A stretch of 64,000 bases of DNA, from contig NC_084836.1 of the NCBI RefSeq assembly GCF_033115175.1, positions 71,099,297 to 71,163,296 on the forward strand. Reading direction: 5' to 3'. Below are positions 22,801 to 35,700 of the stretch, piece after piece (position 1 is the first letter of the stretch; every line of letters begins with the position of its first letter). This stretch comes from Lepus europaeus (lineage: Eukaryota > Chordata > Mammalia > Lagomorpha > Leporidae). The notes under the pieces were generated by a model that was given only the letters and a program-made list of their open reading frames with translations, was not told where the DNA came from and did no database searches. Made by a program: the position numbers and the translations under genes.

Positions 22801-25800
22801 ATCCAAGGACCTGCAGCAGCTCTTCAAGGACGTGCTGGGGTCTGAACGAGAGCAGCACCTGGGTTGTGGAACCCCTGGCCTGGAAGGCAGCCGCACACCA
22901 CTGCAGAGGCCCTTTGTCCAAGGTGATACAGGTGGGAATGGTTTGACGACTGGCATGGTCTCACTTGCTCCCAGGAGGGCCAGTTTCTCCCTTGTCTGAT
23001 CCTGTTCCTCTTGTAGGTGGACTCCCTTTGGGTAATCTGCCCTCCGGCAGCCCAATGGACTCCTACCCGGCCCTCTGCCAGTCTCCTTTCCTGGACTCTA
23101 GGTTGGTACCTATGCTGAACTTTGGTGGGCAGTCCCTGCGTCCTCTCTCTCTATCTGGGCCCATGCTCTGCAGTCCAGCATTTCCCCATTGCTTTGTCTG
23201 GGCTGGGGCAGGGCGTGGGTGGGACTTGGCACCCCTGCCTCCTGTGACTCTCTGCCCCTGCGCCCCAGGGAGCGCGGGGGCTTCTTTAGCCCAGAACCCG
23301 GTGAGCCAGACAGCCCTTGGACGGGCTCAGGGGGCACCACGCCCTCCACCCCTACCACCCCCACCACAGAGGGCGAGGGCGACGGGCTCTCCTATAGCCA
23401 GCGGAGTCTGCAGCGCTGGGAGAAGGATGAGGAGTTGGGCCAGCTCTCCACCATCTCCCCTGTGCTCTATGCCAACATTAACTTTCCTAATCTCAAGCAA
23501 GATTACCCAGGTACCTGTGGGACAAGGGCAGGAGGACAGCCTGGCAGCATGGCCCATGGCTGGGTGGGTGGGCGGGGGCCATCTGCCAAGACTGTGTCCC
23601 TCCATCCCTCTGCTCTGCAGACTGGTCCAGCCGTTGCAAACAGATCATGAAGCTCTGGAGAAAGGTCCCAGCAGCTGACAAAGCCCCCTACCTGGTGAGA
23701 CAGGAGTGTGGACCAGCGTGGAACTTGAGAGGGAGTGAGGCGGCTCGGGGAAGTGGTTCACCTCAGCTCTCTCTCCACCCTCACCTGGAAAGCGTCTGGG
23801 TCAGAAGGGATCAGCTTCTGTGTGGGGAGTGTGAATGATGGTGTATGGGCCGGGGGCGGCCATGAGGCTGAGCGTTGGGCTCTCTGTGTGTCCTGTATCC
23901 CTCAGCAAAAGGCCAAAGATAACCGGGCAGCACACCGCATCAACAAGGTGCAGAAGGTGAGTGGGGGCCGGGCCGGGCCGTGCTGTGCTGTGCTGTGCTG
24001 TGCTGTGAGGGGCCTGCAGTGGGGCCCGCTGCAGCAGCCTGACTGCCCTGTGCTTGTGTGCCCTGCAGCAGGCTGAGAGCCAGATCAACAAGCAGACCAA
24101 GGTGGGCGACCCAGCCCGTAAGACTGATCGACCGGCCCTGCATCTCCGCATTCCCCCCCAGCCGGGGGCCCTGGGCAGCCCGCCCCCTGCTGCCGCCCCT
24201 GCCGTTTTCATTGGCAGCCCCACTCCCCCCGCCGGCATGTCTACCTCCGCGGACGGGTTCCTGAAGCCGCCAGCGGGCACCGTGCCCGGCCCCGACTCGC
24301 CCGGTGAGCTCTTCCCCAAGCTCCCACCCCAGGTGCCCGCCCAAGTGCCTTCGCAGGACCCCTTTGGACTGGCCCCTGCCTACGCCCTGGAGCCCCGCTT
24401 CCCTGCGGCACCACCCGCCTACCCTACCTATCCTAGTCCAGCTGGGGCCCCTGCGCAGCCCCCAGTGCCCGGTGCCTCTGTTCGTCCTGGGACTGGCCTG
24501 CCAGGGGAATTCCATGGCACTCCCCCTGGCACTCCCCGACACCAGCCCTCCACACCTGACCCCTTTCTTAAGCCCCGCTGCCCCTCACTGGACAACCTGG
24601 CTGTGCCTGAGAGCCCAGGGGTAGGGGGAGGCAAGGCTTCTGAGCCCCTGCTCTCACCCCCACCTCTTGGGGAGTCCCGCAAGGCCCTGGAGGTGAAGAA
24701 GGAAGAACTTGGGACATCCTCCCCGAGCTATGGGCCCCCAAACCTGGGTTTTGTTGACCCACCCTCCTCAGGCCCCCACCTTGGTGGCCTGGAGTTGAAG
24801 GCCCCTGACGTCTTCAAAGCCCCGCTGACCCCTCGGGCATCTCAGGTAGAGCCCCAGAGCCCGGGCTTGGGCCTCCGGCCCCAGGAGCCACCCCCTGCCC
24901 AGGCTTTGGCTCCTTCTCCCCCAAGCCACCCGGACATCTTTCACCCTGGCCCCTACCCTGACCCCTATGCCCAGCCCCCATTGACTCCTCGGCCCCAGCC
25001 CCAGCCCCCTGAGAGCTGCTGTGCCCTGCCCCCTCGTTCACTGCCCTCTGACCCTTTCTCCCGAGTGCCCGCCAGTCCTCAGTCCCAGTCCAGCTCCCAG
25101 TCACCATTGACGCCCCGTCCTCTGTCTGCCGAGGCTTTCTGCCCGTCCCCTGTCACCCCTCGCTTCCAGTCCCCTGACCCTTACTCCCGCCCACCCTCAC
25201 GCCCTCAGTCCCGTGACCCGTTCGCCCCGTTGCATAAGCCTCCCCGACCCCAGCCCTCTGAAGTTGCCTTTAAGGCTGGGCCTCTGGCCCACACTCCCCT
25301 GGGGGCCGGGGGCTTCCCAGCAGCCCTGCCCTCGGGGCCAACTGGTGAGCTCCACGCCAAGGTCCCAAGTGGGCAGCCCCCCAGTTTTGCCCGTTCTCCT
25401 GGGACAGGCGCATTTGTGAGCACCCCATCTCCTATGCGTTTCACTTTCCCTCAGGCAGTGGGGGAGCCTTCCCTCAAGCCCCCTGCCCCTCAGCCTGGTC
25501 TCCCTCCACCCCATGGGATCAACAGCCATTTTGGGCCCGGCCCCACTTTGGGCAAGCCTCAAAGCACAAACTACGCAGTAGCCACGGGGAACTTCCACCC
25601 ATCGGGCAGCCCCCTGGGGCCCGGCAGCGGGTCCACAGCAGAGGGCTATGGGCTGTCCCCGCTACGCCCCACGTCAGTTCTGCCACCACCTGCACCCGAC
25701 GGATCCCTCCCCTACCTGTCCCATGGAGCCTCACAGCGGGCCAGCATCACCTCTCCAGTCGAAAAGCGAGAAGAACCAGGGGCTGGAATGAGTAGCTCTT

Positions 25801-28036
25801 TGGTGGCACCTGAACTCCCAGGTACCCAGGACCCTGGCATGTCCAGCCTCAGCCAGACAGAGCTGGAGAAGCAGCGACAGGTGAATGGACACCCTGGAGC
25901 TGAGCTCCCCCACCCCCATCTGCTGTCCCTGGGCTGGTCCTGTGATTGGAGTTGAATGGGCTTACCTCTTATCTGTCGCGCAGCGCCAGCGACTCCGTGA
26001 GCTGCTGATTCGGCAGCAGATCCAGCGCAACACCCTGCGGCAGGAGAAGGAAACAGCTGCGGCAGCTGCAGGAGCTGTGGGGCCCCCTGGCGGCTGGGGT
26101 GCTGAGCCCAGCAGCCCTGCCTTTGAGCAGCTGAGCCGGGGCCAGGCCCCCTTTGCTGGGACTCAGGTAGGTCTGGTGGCAAGGAGAGGTGGGGCTGTGA
26201 TCCCGAAGGGTAGCCTCCCCTTCATCTTCATCTGTCTGTCTTCTAGGATAAGGGCAGTCTCATGGGCTTACCCCCCAGCAAGCTGGGTGGCTCTGTCCTG
26301 GGGCCAGGAGCCTTCCCCAGTGATGATCGACTCTCACGGCCACCTCCCCCAGCCACGCCTTCCTCCATGGATGTGAATAACCGGTGAGGCTCCAGGAAGT
26401 TTCCTGGGGGTAAACCAAAGGGTCCCATTGTTCCCACCATCGTGTACTGCCTCTCCTTTTCCTGTCTCATCCGTCCTTCCTGGGCATCACTTGGTCTCCC
26501 TCACTCCTTTCCCCTCCCTGCCCTAAGCCTGTGTTCTGGCCCTTTTGCCTTCTGATTTCCTGCGTATTCTTCCAGGCAACTGGTAGGAGGCTCCCAGGCC
26601 TTCTATCAGCGAACGCCCTATCCTGGGTCCCTGCCCTTGCAGCAGCAGCAGCAGTTGTGGCAGCAGCAGCAGCAGCAGCAGGCAACAGCAGCAGCCTCCA
26701 TGCGACTCTCCATGTCCACTCGTTTCCCATCAGCTCCTGGACCTGAGCTTAGTCGCCAAGCCCTGGGGTCCCCCGTAGCAGGAATTCCCACCCGCTTGCC
26801 AGGCCCTGGCGAGCCAGTGCCTGGTCCGGCTGGTCCTGCCCAGTTTATCGAGTTGAGGCACAATGTACAGAAAGGACTAGGACCTGGGGGAGCTCCATTT
26901 CCTGGTCAAGGCCCCCCTCAGAGACCTCGTTTTTACCCTGTCAGTGAAGACCCCCATCGACTGGCTCCGGAAGGGCTGCGGGGCCTGGCGCTGTCAGGCC
27001 TTCCTCCACAGAAACCCTCAGCCCCACCGGCCCCTGAGCTGAGCAACAGCCTCCATCCCCCATCCCACACCAAGGGTCCCACCCTTCCGGCTGGCTTGGA
27101 GCTGGTCAGCCGGCCACCCTCGAGTACAGAGCTTGGCCGCCCCCCTCCTCTGGCCCTGGAGCCGGGGAAGTTAGCCTGCGAGGATCCTGAGCTGGATGAT
27201 GACTTTGATGCCCACAAGGCACTAGAGGATGATGAAGAGCTCGCTCACCTGGGGCTAGGTGTGGATGTGGCCAAGGGTGACGATGAACTGGGCACCCTGG
27301 AGAACCTGGAGACCAACGACCCCCACCTGGATGACCTGCTCAACGGAGATGAGTTTGATCTACTGGCCTACACGGACCCGGAGCTGGACACTGGGGACAA
27401 GAAGGACATCTTCAATGAGCACCTGAGGCTGGTGGAGTCAGCTAACGAGAAGGCCGAGCGGGAAGCCCTGCTGCGGGGGGTGGAGCCAGGAGCCTTGGGC
27501 CCTGAGGAGCGCCCTGCCCCCGTTTCTGATGCCGCTGAGCCCCGCCTGGCATCCGTGCTCCCAGAGGTGAAGCCCAAGGTGGAGGAGGGTGGGCGCCACC
27601 CCTCCCCTTGCCAATTCACCATCACGACCCCCAAGGTAGAGCCAGCACCTGCTACCACTTCCCTTGGCCTAGGCATGAAGCCGGGGCAAACTGTGATGGG
27701 CAGCCGAGAGCCCCGGATTGGTACAGGGCCATTTTCCAGCAGTGGGCACGCAGCGGAGAAAGCCCCCTTTGGGGCCACAGGAGGACCACCAGCTCACCTG
27801 CTAGCCCCAAGCCCACTGAGTGGCCCAGGAGGATCCTCCCTGTTGGATAAGTTTGAGCTCGAGAGTGGGTCCTTGAGCTTGCCCGGTGGCCCTGCAGCAT
27901 CTGGGGATGAGCTGGACAAGATGGAGAGCTCCCTGGTGGCCAGCGATCTGCCCCTGCTCATTGAGGACCTGTTGGAACATGAGAAGAAGGAGCTGCAGCA
28001 GCGGCAGCAGCTCTCAGCACAGCTGCAGCCGACTCC

Positions 28037-28070
<34 letters not shown>

Positions 28071-31000
28071 CCTCTGCTGTCCGCAGCAGGCCCTGCCCAG
28101 GCCATGCCTCTGCCCCATGAAGGCTCTTCTCCGAGTCTGTCTGGACCCCAACAGCAGCTTTCCCTGGGTATCGGAGGGGCACGGCAGCCAGGCTTGGGCC
28201 AGCCGCTGATGCCTACCCAGCCGCCGGCCCATGCCCTCCAGCAGCGCTTGGCCCCATCCATGACCATGGTGTCCAACCAAGGGCACATGCTAAGTGGGCA
28301 GCACGGGGGGCAGGCAGGCTTGGTGCCCCAGCAGAGCCCACAGCCAGTGCTGTCCCAGAAGCCCATGGGCGCCATGCCACCTTCCATGTGCATGAAGCCT
28401 CAGCAGCTGGCAGTACAGCAACAGCTGGCTAACAGCTTCTTCCCAGATACAGGTAACCTCAGCAGGCGTCATGGTTGGTTCCTCAGGGTGATCATTGTCA
28501 CCACCAAGTGTGAACTCTGATCCTAAAGACCCTTTAAGATGATCCCTGGTCAAGGGAGGTGGGATGTTAAGGGCTTTAGCTGAATAGCCATCCTACTCAC
28601 TGTAGCTTTTAAGGGAGGGAGCAGCTTCTGGCATGCAGTGGGCATTCTAGTGTGTGAATGAGTGAGTGGGGGCCAGTGCCGTGGCTTAATAGGCTAATCC
28701 TCCGCCTACGGCACTGGCACACCGGGTTCTAGTCCCAGTCAGGGTGCCGGATTCTGTCCCGGTCGCTCCTCTTCCTATCCAGCTCTCTGCTCTAGCCTGG
28801 GAGTGCAGTGGAGGATGGCCCAAGTCCTTGGGCTCTGCACCTGCATGGGAGACCAGGAGAAGCACCTGGCTCCGGGCTTCGGATCAGCGCGGTGCTTCGG
28901 CCGCAGCAGCCATTGGGGGGTGAACCAACAGAGAAAGGAAGACCTTCCTCTCTGTCTCTCTCTCTCACTGTCCACTCTGCCTGTCAAAAAAGAAAAAAAA
29001 AAAAAATGAGTGAGTGGGAACTTTGCATCTGACAGCAAAGGCTTTGTGGGTATGTTGAGGCTCAGAGTTTAGGACTTGGAGAGAAGCAGGGCCAGAACAA
29101 ACAATTGGGACAGTGAAAGACTGAGGGAGGTGGCAGTGGCAGTGGCAGGAAAACTGCTGGGGTGTTTGAATAGTGATGAGTAGGCAGTGCCAGACTTTTG
29201 GACAGGTAAGAATGGGGTGGAGGGTGGGGCCAGGATCTGTTTCCCATCTACCTCGCTAATGCGACTAGGGAAGCAGCCGATGATGGCAAGAGACCCAGTT
29301 GGAGTTCTCAGCTTTTGGCTTTGACCTGGCCCAGCTCTGGCAGGCTGTTGTGACCACTGGGGAGTGAACCAGTGCATGAGAGGTCTCTCTCTGTGTCACT
29401 CTGCCTTTCAAATAAATAATTCCTTGGGGGGAGGGGAGGAATTGGGGGAAGAAGGGGCAGATTGAGGAAGACCTCAAATTACCATAGCATTTCTTGAGTA
29501 ACTGGTATTTGCCAAGCCCTATGCTGAAAGCTACTCACTGTCCAACTTAAGGATCACAGCAGACTCCCTGAATAGGTAGTGTTGTTATTCTGTTGCAGAG
29601 GAGGAAACAGGAGAGGAGGGCGAGCCGCTAGCAGAGCTAGATCTGAGTCCTGGTGCTTACTTCACAGTTACATTGCCTCTGAATTCCAGGACAGGGATCC
29701 GTGTCAGTCTTCCAGAAAGTAGGGGAGTCAGACATGTTTTCTGAGTGGTGGAGAAATGCACAAGGGCACAAGATTTTAGGAATGTAGAAGTTTTTGGTGG
29801 TCACTCGCTTCTTGTTTACTTGGCATCCTGGACAGACTGTAGCCTAAGGGTACAGGTGAGGGTATGTTGTATCCAGGACAGCTGTGGCATCTAGGCCTTT
29901 GCCACAGTGTGTGTATCTTGGGTTCTTTCTAGAAAATATTTATTTGAAAGGCAGAGCAAGAGAGAAACGGCAGGCATGGGGCGGGGAGGCGGAGACAGAG
30001 GTCTTCCCCATCTGTTGTTTTATTCCCCAAATACCTGAAACAGCCAGGCTGAACCAAATGGATGGCAGTCACACAGAGGGAAGGTCCTGGATCAGAGGCA
30101 GAGTCGCTGGGACGGTAACTGGTACTCAGCTGGTGCCCTGACCCATGGGTTAGCCTGCGCCGCACCAGCCCCTGTGTCTGGGTTTGGTCACACTAGTTGC
30201 AGAAAGAACACTACTTGAAGAGTACTTTCCAGGTCCTTAAGGTTACTCATGCTCTTGTCCCCTCTGATCCGGAAAAAGAGTAGGAACCCTGATCTCTGTC
30301 AAACAGAGGGATAACCTGGGGCTTAAAGAGTGAAGTGACATTGATAGATGGTGGACTCAACAAGTATTTCTTGAGTCCCTTTTGCGAGCACTATGCAAGT
30401 CAAAGCAGGATTGAATGTCCTGTGGATAACAGCAGTCAGCCAGGCTCAGCTAGCTCAGTGGTCCTGCTGTACTGCACCTTTATTCCGCGTGGCTGGGCGA
30501 GGTCAGCTTATCGGGAGAGATAACAGATGTCCAATGGGTCTTCAGAAAAGTTCATGGAAAGTGTCAATTTTGAAAAGCACCATATGGATTTTCAAAATGT
30601 TTGCTTCAAAATAAGTTTATCTTTTCATTCCATTTTGCATGAACTTTTAAAAATATATATTTTTGAACTTTATTCATTTATTTATTGGACAATCAAAGAG
30701 AAAGAGGAGACACAGAACTGGGGGTTGAACCCCAAGCACTCCACTGTGGAGTGTGAGCATCCCAGCTAGTGGCCTGACCACAAGGCCAAGTGCCCGCCGT
30801 CTGTTTTTCACGAACTCTTTGAAGTTCTTTCATGCAGTGGAGCATTGCCCTCTCCCTCCCGCCCCCCAAAGTCCAGCTCACTTCTCTTTTCCTTCTGCAG
30901 ACCTGGATAAATTTGCTGCTGAAGATATCATTGATCCTATTGCAAAAGCCAAGATGGTGGCTCTGAAAGGCATTAAGAAAGTGATGGCTCAGGGCAGCAT

Positions 31001-31907
31001 TGGGGTGGCACCCGGTATGAACAGGTGAGACTGTGGGCTGGTGCTGGTCTTTTTTTTCCTCTGGTTAACACCCATTCCCTTCTTGGCACTCCCTCCCTCC
31101 TGTCCTCCATCTTTGCCTTTTGACTCTCCCATTGCCAACACGTACTCTTTATGCTTTGGTGGACTCCAGGCAGCAAGTGTCCCTACTAGCCCAGAGGCTC
31201 TCAGGGGGACCTGGCAGTGATCTGCAGAATCATGTGGCACCTGGGAGTGGCCAGGTAAGTGGCCAAGTGGGAATAGGATCTTGAGACACCATTCTTAGGT
31301 TCTGGCATGAAACAGTGACCCTTCAGCAGTATCTCTCATCATCGCAGGAACGGAATGCTGGTGACCCCTCCCAGCCTCGTCCCAACCCACCCACTTTTGC
31401 CCAGGGAGTGATCAGTGAGTACAGGGCATGGGAGGAGGGTGCGAGGAAGTGGTTTGGGGCAGATGGAGGAAGAGAGATTGGGATCACCATGTGGCTCCTC
31501 TATCTCCTCTCCCAGACGAGGCTGACCAGCGGCAGTATGAAGAGTGGCTTTTCCATACCCAGCAGCTCCTACAGATGCAGCTAAAGGTGCTTGAGGAACA
31601 GATTGGTGTGCACCGCAAGTCCCGGAAGGCCCTGTGTGCCAAGCAGCGTACTGCCAAAAAGGCTGGCCGTGAGTTCCCGGAAGCTGATGCCGAAAAGCTC
31701 AAGTTGGTTACAGAGCAGCAGAGCAAGATCCAGAAACAGCTGGATCAGGTAGGGCAGCTTGCACCTAGCAGCCAGAAGCCAGAGAAGAGGGATGGCACGG
31801 GGCAGGGGGAGGGTTGCAGGCTCCAGACTGACCTCTCTGACTCTCCCACATTAAGGTCCGGAAACAGCAGAAAGAGCACACTAACCTCATGGCAGAGTAT
31901 CGGAATA

Positions 31908-31968
<61 letters not shown>

Positions 31969-32683
31969 GCACTCAGCCGTATTGGCTCTTAGTCCTTCCC
32001 AGAGTCCCCGGCTACTCACCAAGCTCCCTGGGCAGCTACTCCCTGGCCATGGGCTGCAGCCACTACAGGGGCCCCCAGGTGGGCAAGCTGGAGGTCTCCG
32101 CCTGCCCCCGGCGGGTATGGCACTGCCTGGACAGCCTGGTGGCCCCTTCCTCAACTCATCCCTGGCTCAGCAGCAGCAGCAACAGCAGCATTCTGGTGGG
32201 GCTGGATCCCTGGCGGGCCCTTCCGGGGGCTTCTTCCCTGGCAACCTTGCTCTTCGAAGCCTCGGACCTGACTCAAGGCTTCTGCAGGAAAGGCAGCTGC
32301 AGCTGCAGCAGCAGCGCATGCAACTGGCCCAGAAACTGCAGCAGCAGCACCAGCAGCACCTCCTAGGCCAAGTGGCAATCCAGCAGCAGCAGGGGCCAGG
32401 GGTGCAGGCGAACCAGGCTCTGGGCCCCAAGCCCCAGGGGCTTCTGCCCCCTAGCAACCACCAAGGTCTTCTCGTCCAGCAGCTGTCCCCTCAACCACCC
32501 CAGGGGCCCCAAGGCATGCTGGGCCCTGCTCAGGTGGCAGTATTGCAGCAGCAGCACCCTGGAGCTTTGGGTCCCCAGGGCCCTCACAGACAGGTGCTTA
32601 TGACCCAGAATCGGGTGCTGAGTTCCCCCCAGCTGGCACAGCAGGGTCAGGGCCTTATGGGACACCGGCTGGTCACAGCCCAA

Positions 32684-32715
<32 letters not shown>

Positions 32716-35700
32716 CCAACAGCAGGGATCCATGGCAGGGCTTTCCCATCTTCAGCAGGGGTTGATGTCACACAGTGGGCAGCCTAAACTGAATGCCCAG
32801 TCCATGGGCTCCCTGCAGCAGCAGCAGCTCCAGCAGCAACAGCAGTTCCAGCAGCAACAGCAGCAGCTCCAGCAACAGCAGCAGCTACAACAGCAACAGT
32901 TGCAGCAGCAGCAGCAGCAGCAGCAGATGGGCCTTTTGAACCAGAGTCGAACTTTACTGTCTCCTCAGCAGCCGCAGCAGCAGGTGACACTTGGCCCCGG
33001 CATGCCAGCCAAGCCTCTTCAACACTTTTCTAGCCCCGGAGCCCTGGGCCCAACCCTCCTCCTGCCGGGCAAGGAACAAAATGTAGAGACGGCGCTTCCT
33101 TCAGAGGGCACTGAGGGGTCCTCTGCCCATCAGGGAGGAGGGCCGCTAGCAGTAGGGGCTACACCTGAGCCAATGGCTGCTGAACCAGGGGAGGTAAAGC
33201 CTTCACTCTCTGGGGACTCACAACTCCTGCTTGTCCAACCCCAAGCCCAGCCTCAGCCCAGCTCCCTACAGCTACAGCCACCTCTGAGGCTCCCAGGACA
33301 ACAGCAGCAGCAGCAAGTTAATTTGCTCCACACAGCAGGCGTAGGAAGCCATGGGCAGCTAGGCAGCGGATCATCTTCTGAGGCCTCAGCCATGCCCCAC
33401 CTTCTGGTCCAACCATCTGTTTCCTTAGGGGACCAGCCTGGACCCATGACCCAGAACCTTCTCGGCCCCCAGCCGCCCCTTGGGCTCGAGCGGCCCATGC
33501 AGAATAATACAGGGCAACAGCCTCCCAAGCCGGGACCTGTCCCCCAGCCCGGGCAGGCTCTGTCTGGGGTTGGAGTCATGCCTACAGTGGGTCAGCTTCG
33601 AGCACAGCTCCAAGGAGTCTTGGCCAAAAACCCACAGCTGCGGCACTTGAGTCCTCAGCAGCAGCAGCAGCTCCAGGCCCTCCTCGTGCAGCGGCAGCTG
33701 CAGCAGAGTCAGGCAGTACGCCAGACTCCACCGTACCAGGAGCCTGGGACCCAGCCCTCTCCCCTCCAGGGCCTCCTGAGCTGCCAGCCACAACCTGGGG
33801 GCTTCCCTGGATCCCAGACAGGCCCCCTCCAGGAGCTGGGAGCAGGACCTCGACCTCAGGGCCCACCCCGGCTCCCTGTCCCACAAGGAGCCTTATCCAC
33901 AGGACCAGCCCTCGGCCCTGTGCACCCCACACCTCCACCATCCAGCCCCCAAGAGCCAAAGAGACCCTCCTCACAGTTACCTTCCCCCAGTGCCCAGCTT
34001 ACCCCCACCCACCCAGGGACTCCAAAGCCACAGGGGCCAACCTTGGAGTTGCCTCCGGGGAGGGTCTCACCTGCTGCCGCCCAGCACACGGATACCTTCT
34101 TTGGCAAGGGTCTGGGACCTTGGAATCCCCCAGACAACCTAGCAGAAACCCAGAAGCCAGAGCAGAGCAGCCTGGTAGCTGGGCAGCTGGAGCAGGTGAA
34201 CGGACAGGCGGTGCCTGAGCCACCCCAACTCAGCATCAAGCAGGAGCCTCGGGAGGAGCCGTGTGCCCTGGGAGCCCAGGTGGTGAAGAGGGAGGCCAAT
34301 GGGGAGCCAGTAGGGACACCAGGTACCAGCAACCACCTCCTGCTGGCAGGCCCCCGCTCAGAGGCTGGGCATCTGCTCTTGCAGAAGCTTCTACGAGCAA
34401 AGAATGTGCAACTCAGCGCTGGGCGGGGGCCTGAGGGGCTGCGAACTGAGATCAACGGGCACATTGACAGCAAGTTGGCTGGGCTGGAGCAGAAACTGCA
34501 GGGTACTCCCATCAACAAGGAGGTGAGTATGCGAGCCAGAGTGGGGCAGAACGAGCAGGTCTGGGTCAGACAGGACAGCTGCCTTTACTTGGCTTGTCTG
34601 GCTTAGGATGCGGCAGCAAGGAAGCCTCTGACACCGAAGCCCAAGCGGGTGCAGAAGGCCGGCGACAGGTTGGTGAGCTCCCGGAAGAAGCTGCGGAAGG
34701 AGGACGGGGTGAGGGCCAGTGAGGCCCTACTGAAACAGCTGAAACAGGTGATGCCCAGGAGCCAGTCCCCCGGCCCCATCCCAGGCAAGGGGGCGCTCTG
34801 TCCCCGCGCTGTGCAGTGGCAGAGATGCAGACACCACTGGTTTCCGACGTGGTCATCTCGCCCCTCCTAGGAGCTGTCCCTGCTGCCCCTAACGGAGCCT
34901 ACCATCACCGCCAACTTTAGCCTCTTTGCTCCCTTTGGCAGTGGCTGCCCGATCAGCGGGCAGAGCCAGCTGAGGGGGGCCTTTGGAAGTGGGGCACTGC
35001 CCACTGGCCCCGACTACTACTCCCAGCTGCTTACCAAGGTGAGAAAAACTGCACTGGCTTTTTTGGGTTTGTGAGGTGCTGGGAGCACTGGGGGTGGAGA
35101 TAGAGGACTTTGGAAATTGCTGGTGTGGTGTGGGGCCAGGAGATTGTGTCAGTCTCCCTCGGCCATCTTGCACACACCACCCCACCCCACCCTCAGAATA
35201 ACCTGAGTAACCCGCCGACACCACCCTCGTCGCTGCCCCCCACCCCACCCCCATCGGTGCAGCAGAAGATGGTGAACGGTGTCACTGCGTCCGAGGAGCT
35301 GGGGGAGCACCCCAAGCACGCTCCGGCTGCCCGCGACACGGAAGGGACGCCGCGGGGTGAGTGGGGAGCAGGCTGCCCCTTCCCCAGTGGGATCGCCCTG
35401 CCACTCAGCACAGGGAATGAGCAGGCTGTGTGCCTCCCTGAGGACTTGGCTGACAGTACCTGGGAGAGGAGGGCCCTGCCTGGGGGAGTCTTGGTGAAGC
35501 TGCGAGGTGTGGAGCAGGAGTCTTACCTGGATTCTGGTTTCTGCGTTTGTTTTTACCTGTGTTATTTTAGCCACATTCACTTGACTGACTTGCGTGAGCC
35601 TTGGCATGCTCATCTGAAGGAGTTGCTACGAGACAGAGAATGTCCTTAGAGCCCAGGGCCTGGCTCTCAGGCATGGCTCATTAGAATGCAGTTTGTCTGC

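Noticed and set aside
27794-28393. Antisense frame opposite KMT2D exon 34 with cysteine runs
   Set aside because: The cysteine and alanine runs are the complement of CAG repeats in the true coding strand.
28671-29004. tRNA gene suggested by A/B-box-like sequence in CSINE heads
   Set aside because: The similarity reflects the tRNA ancestry of the SINE. The full cloverleaf is not maintained and the unit continues into the SINE body and poly(A).
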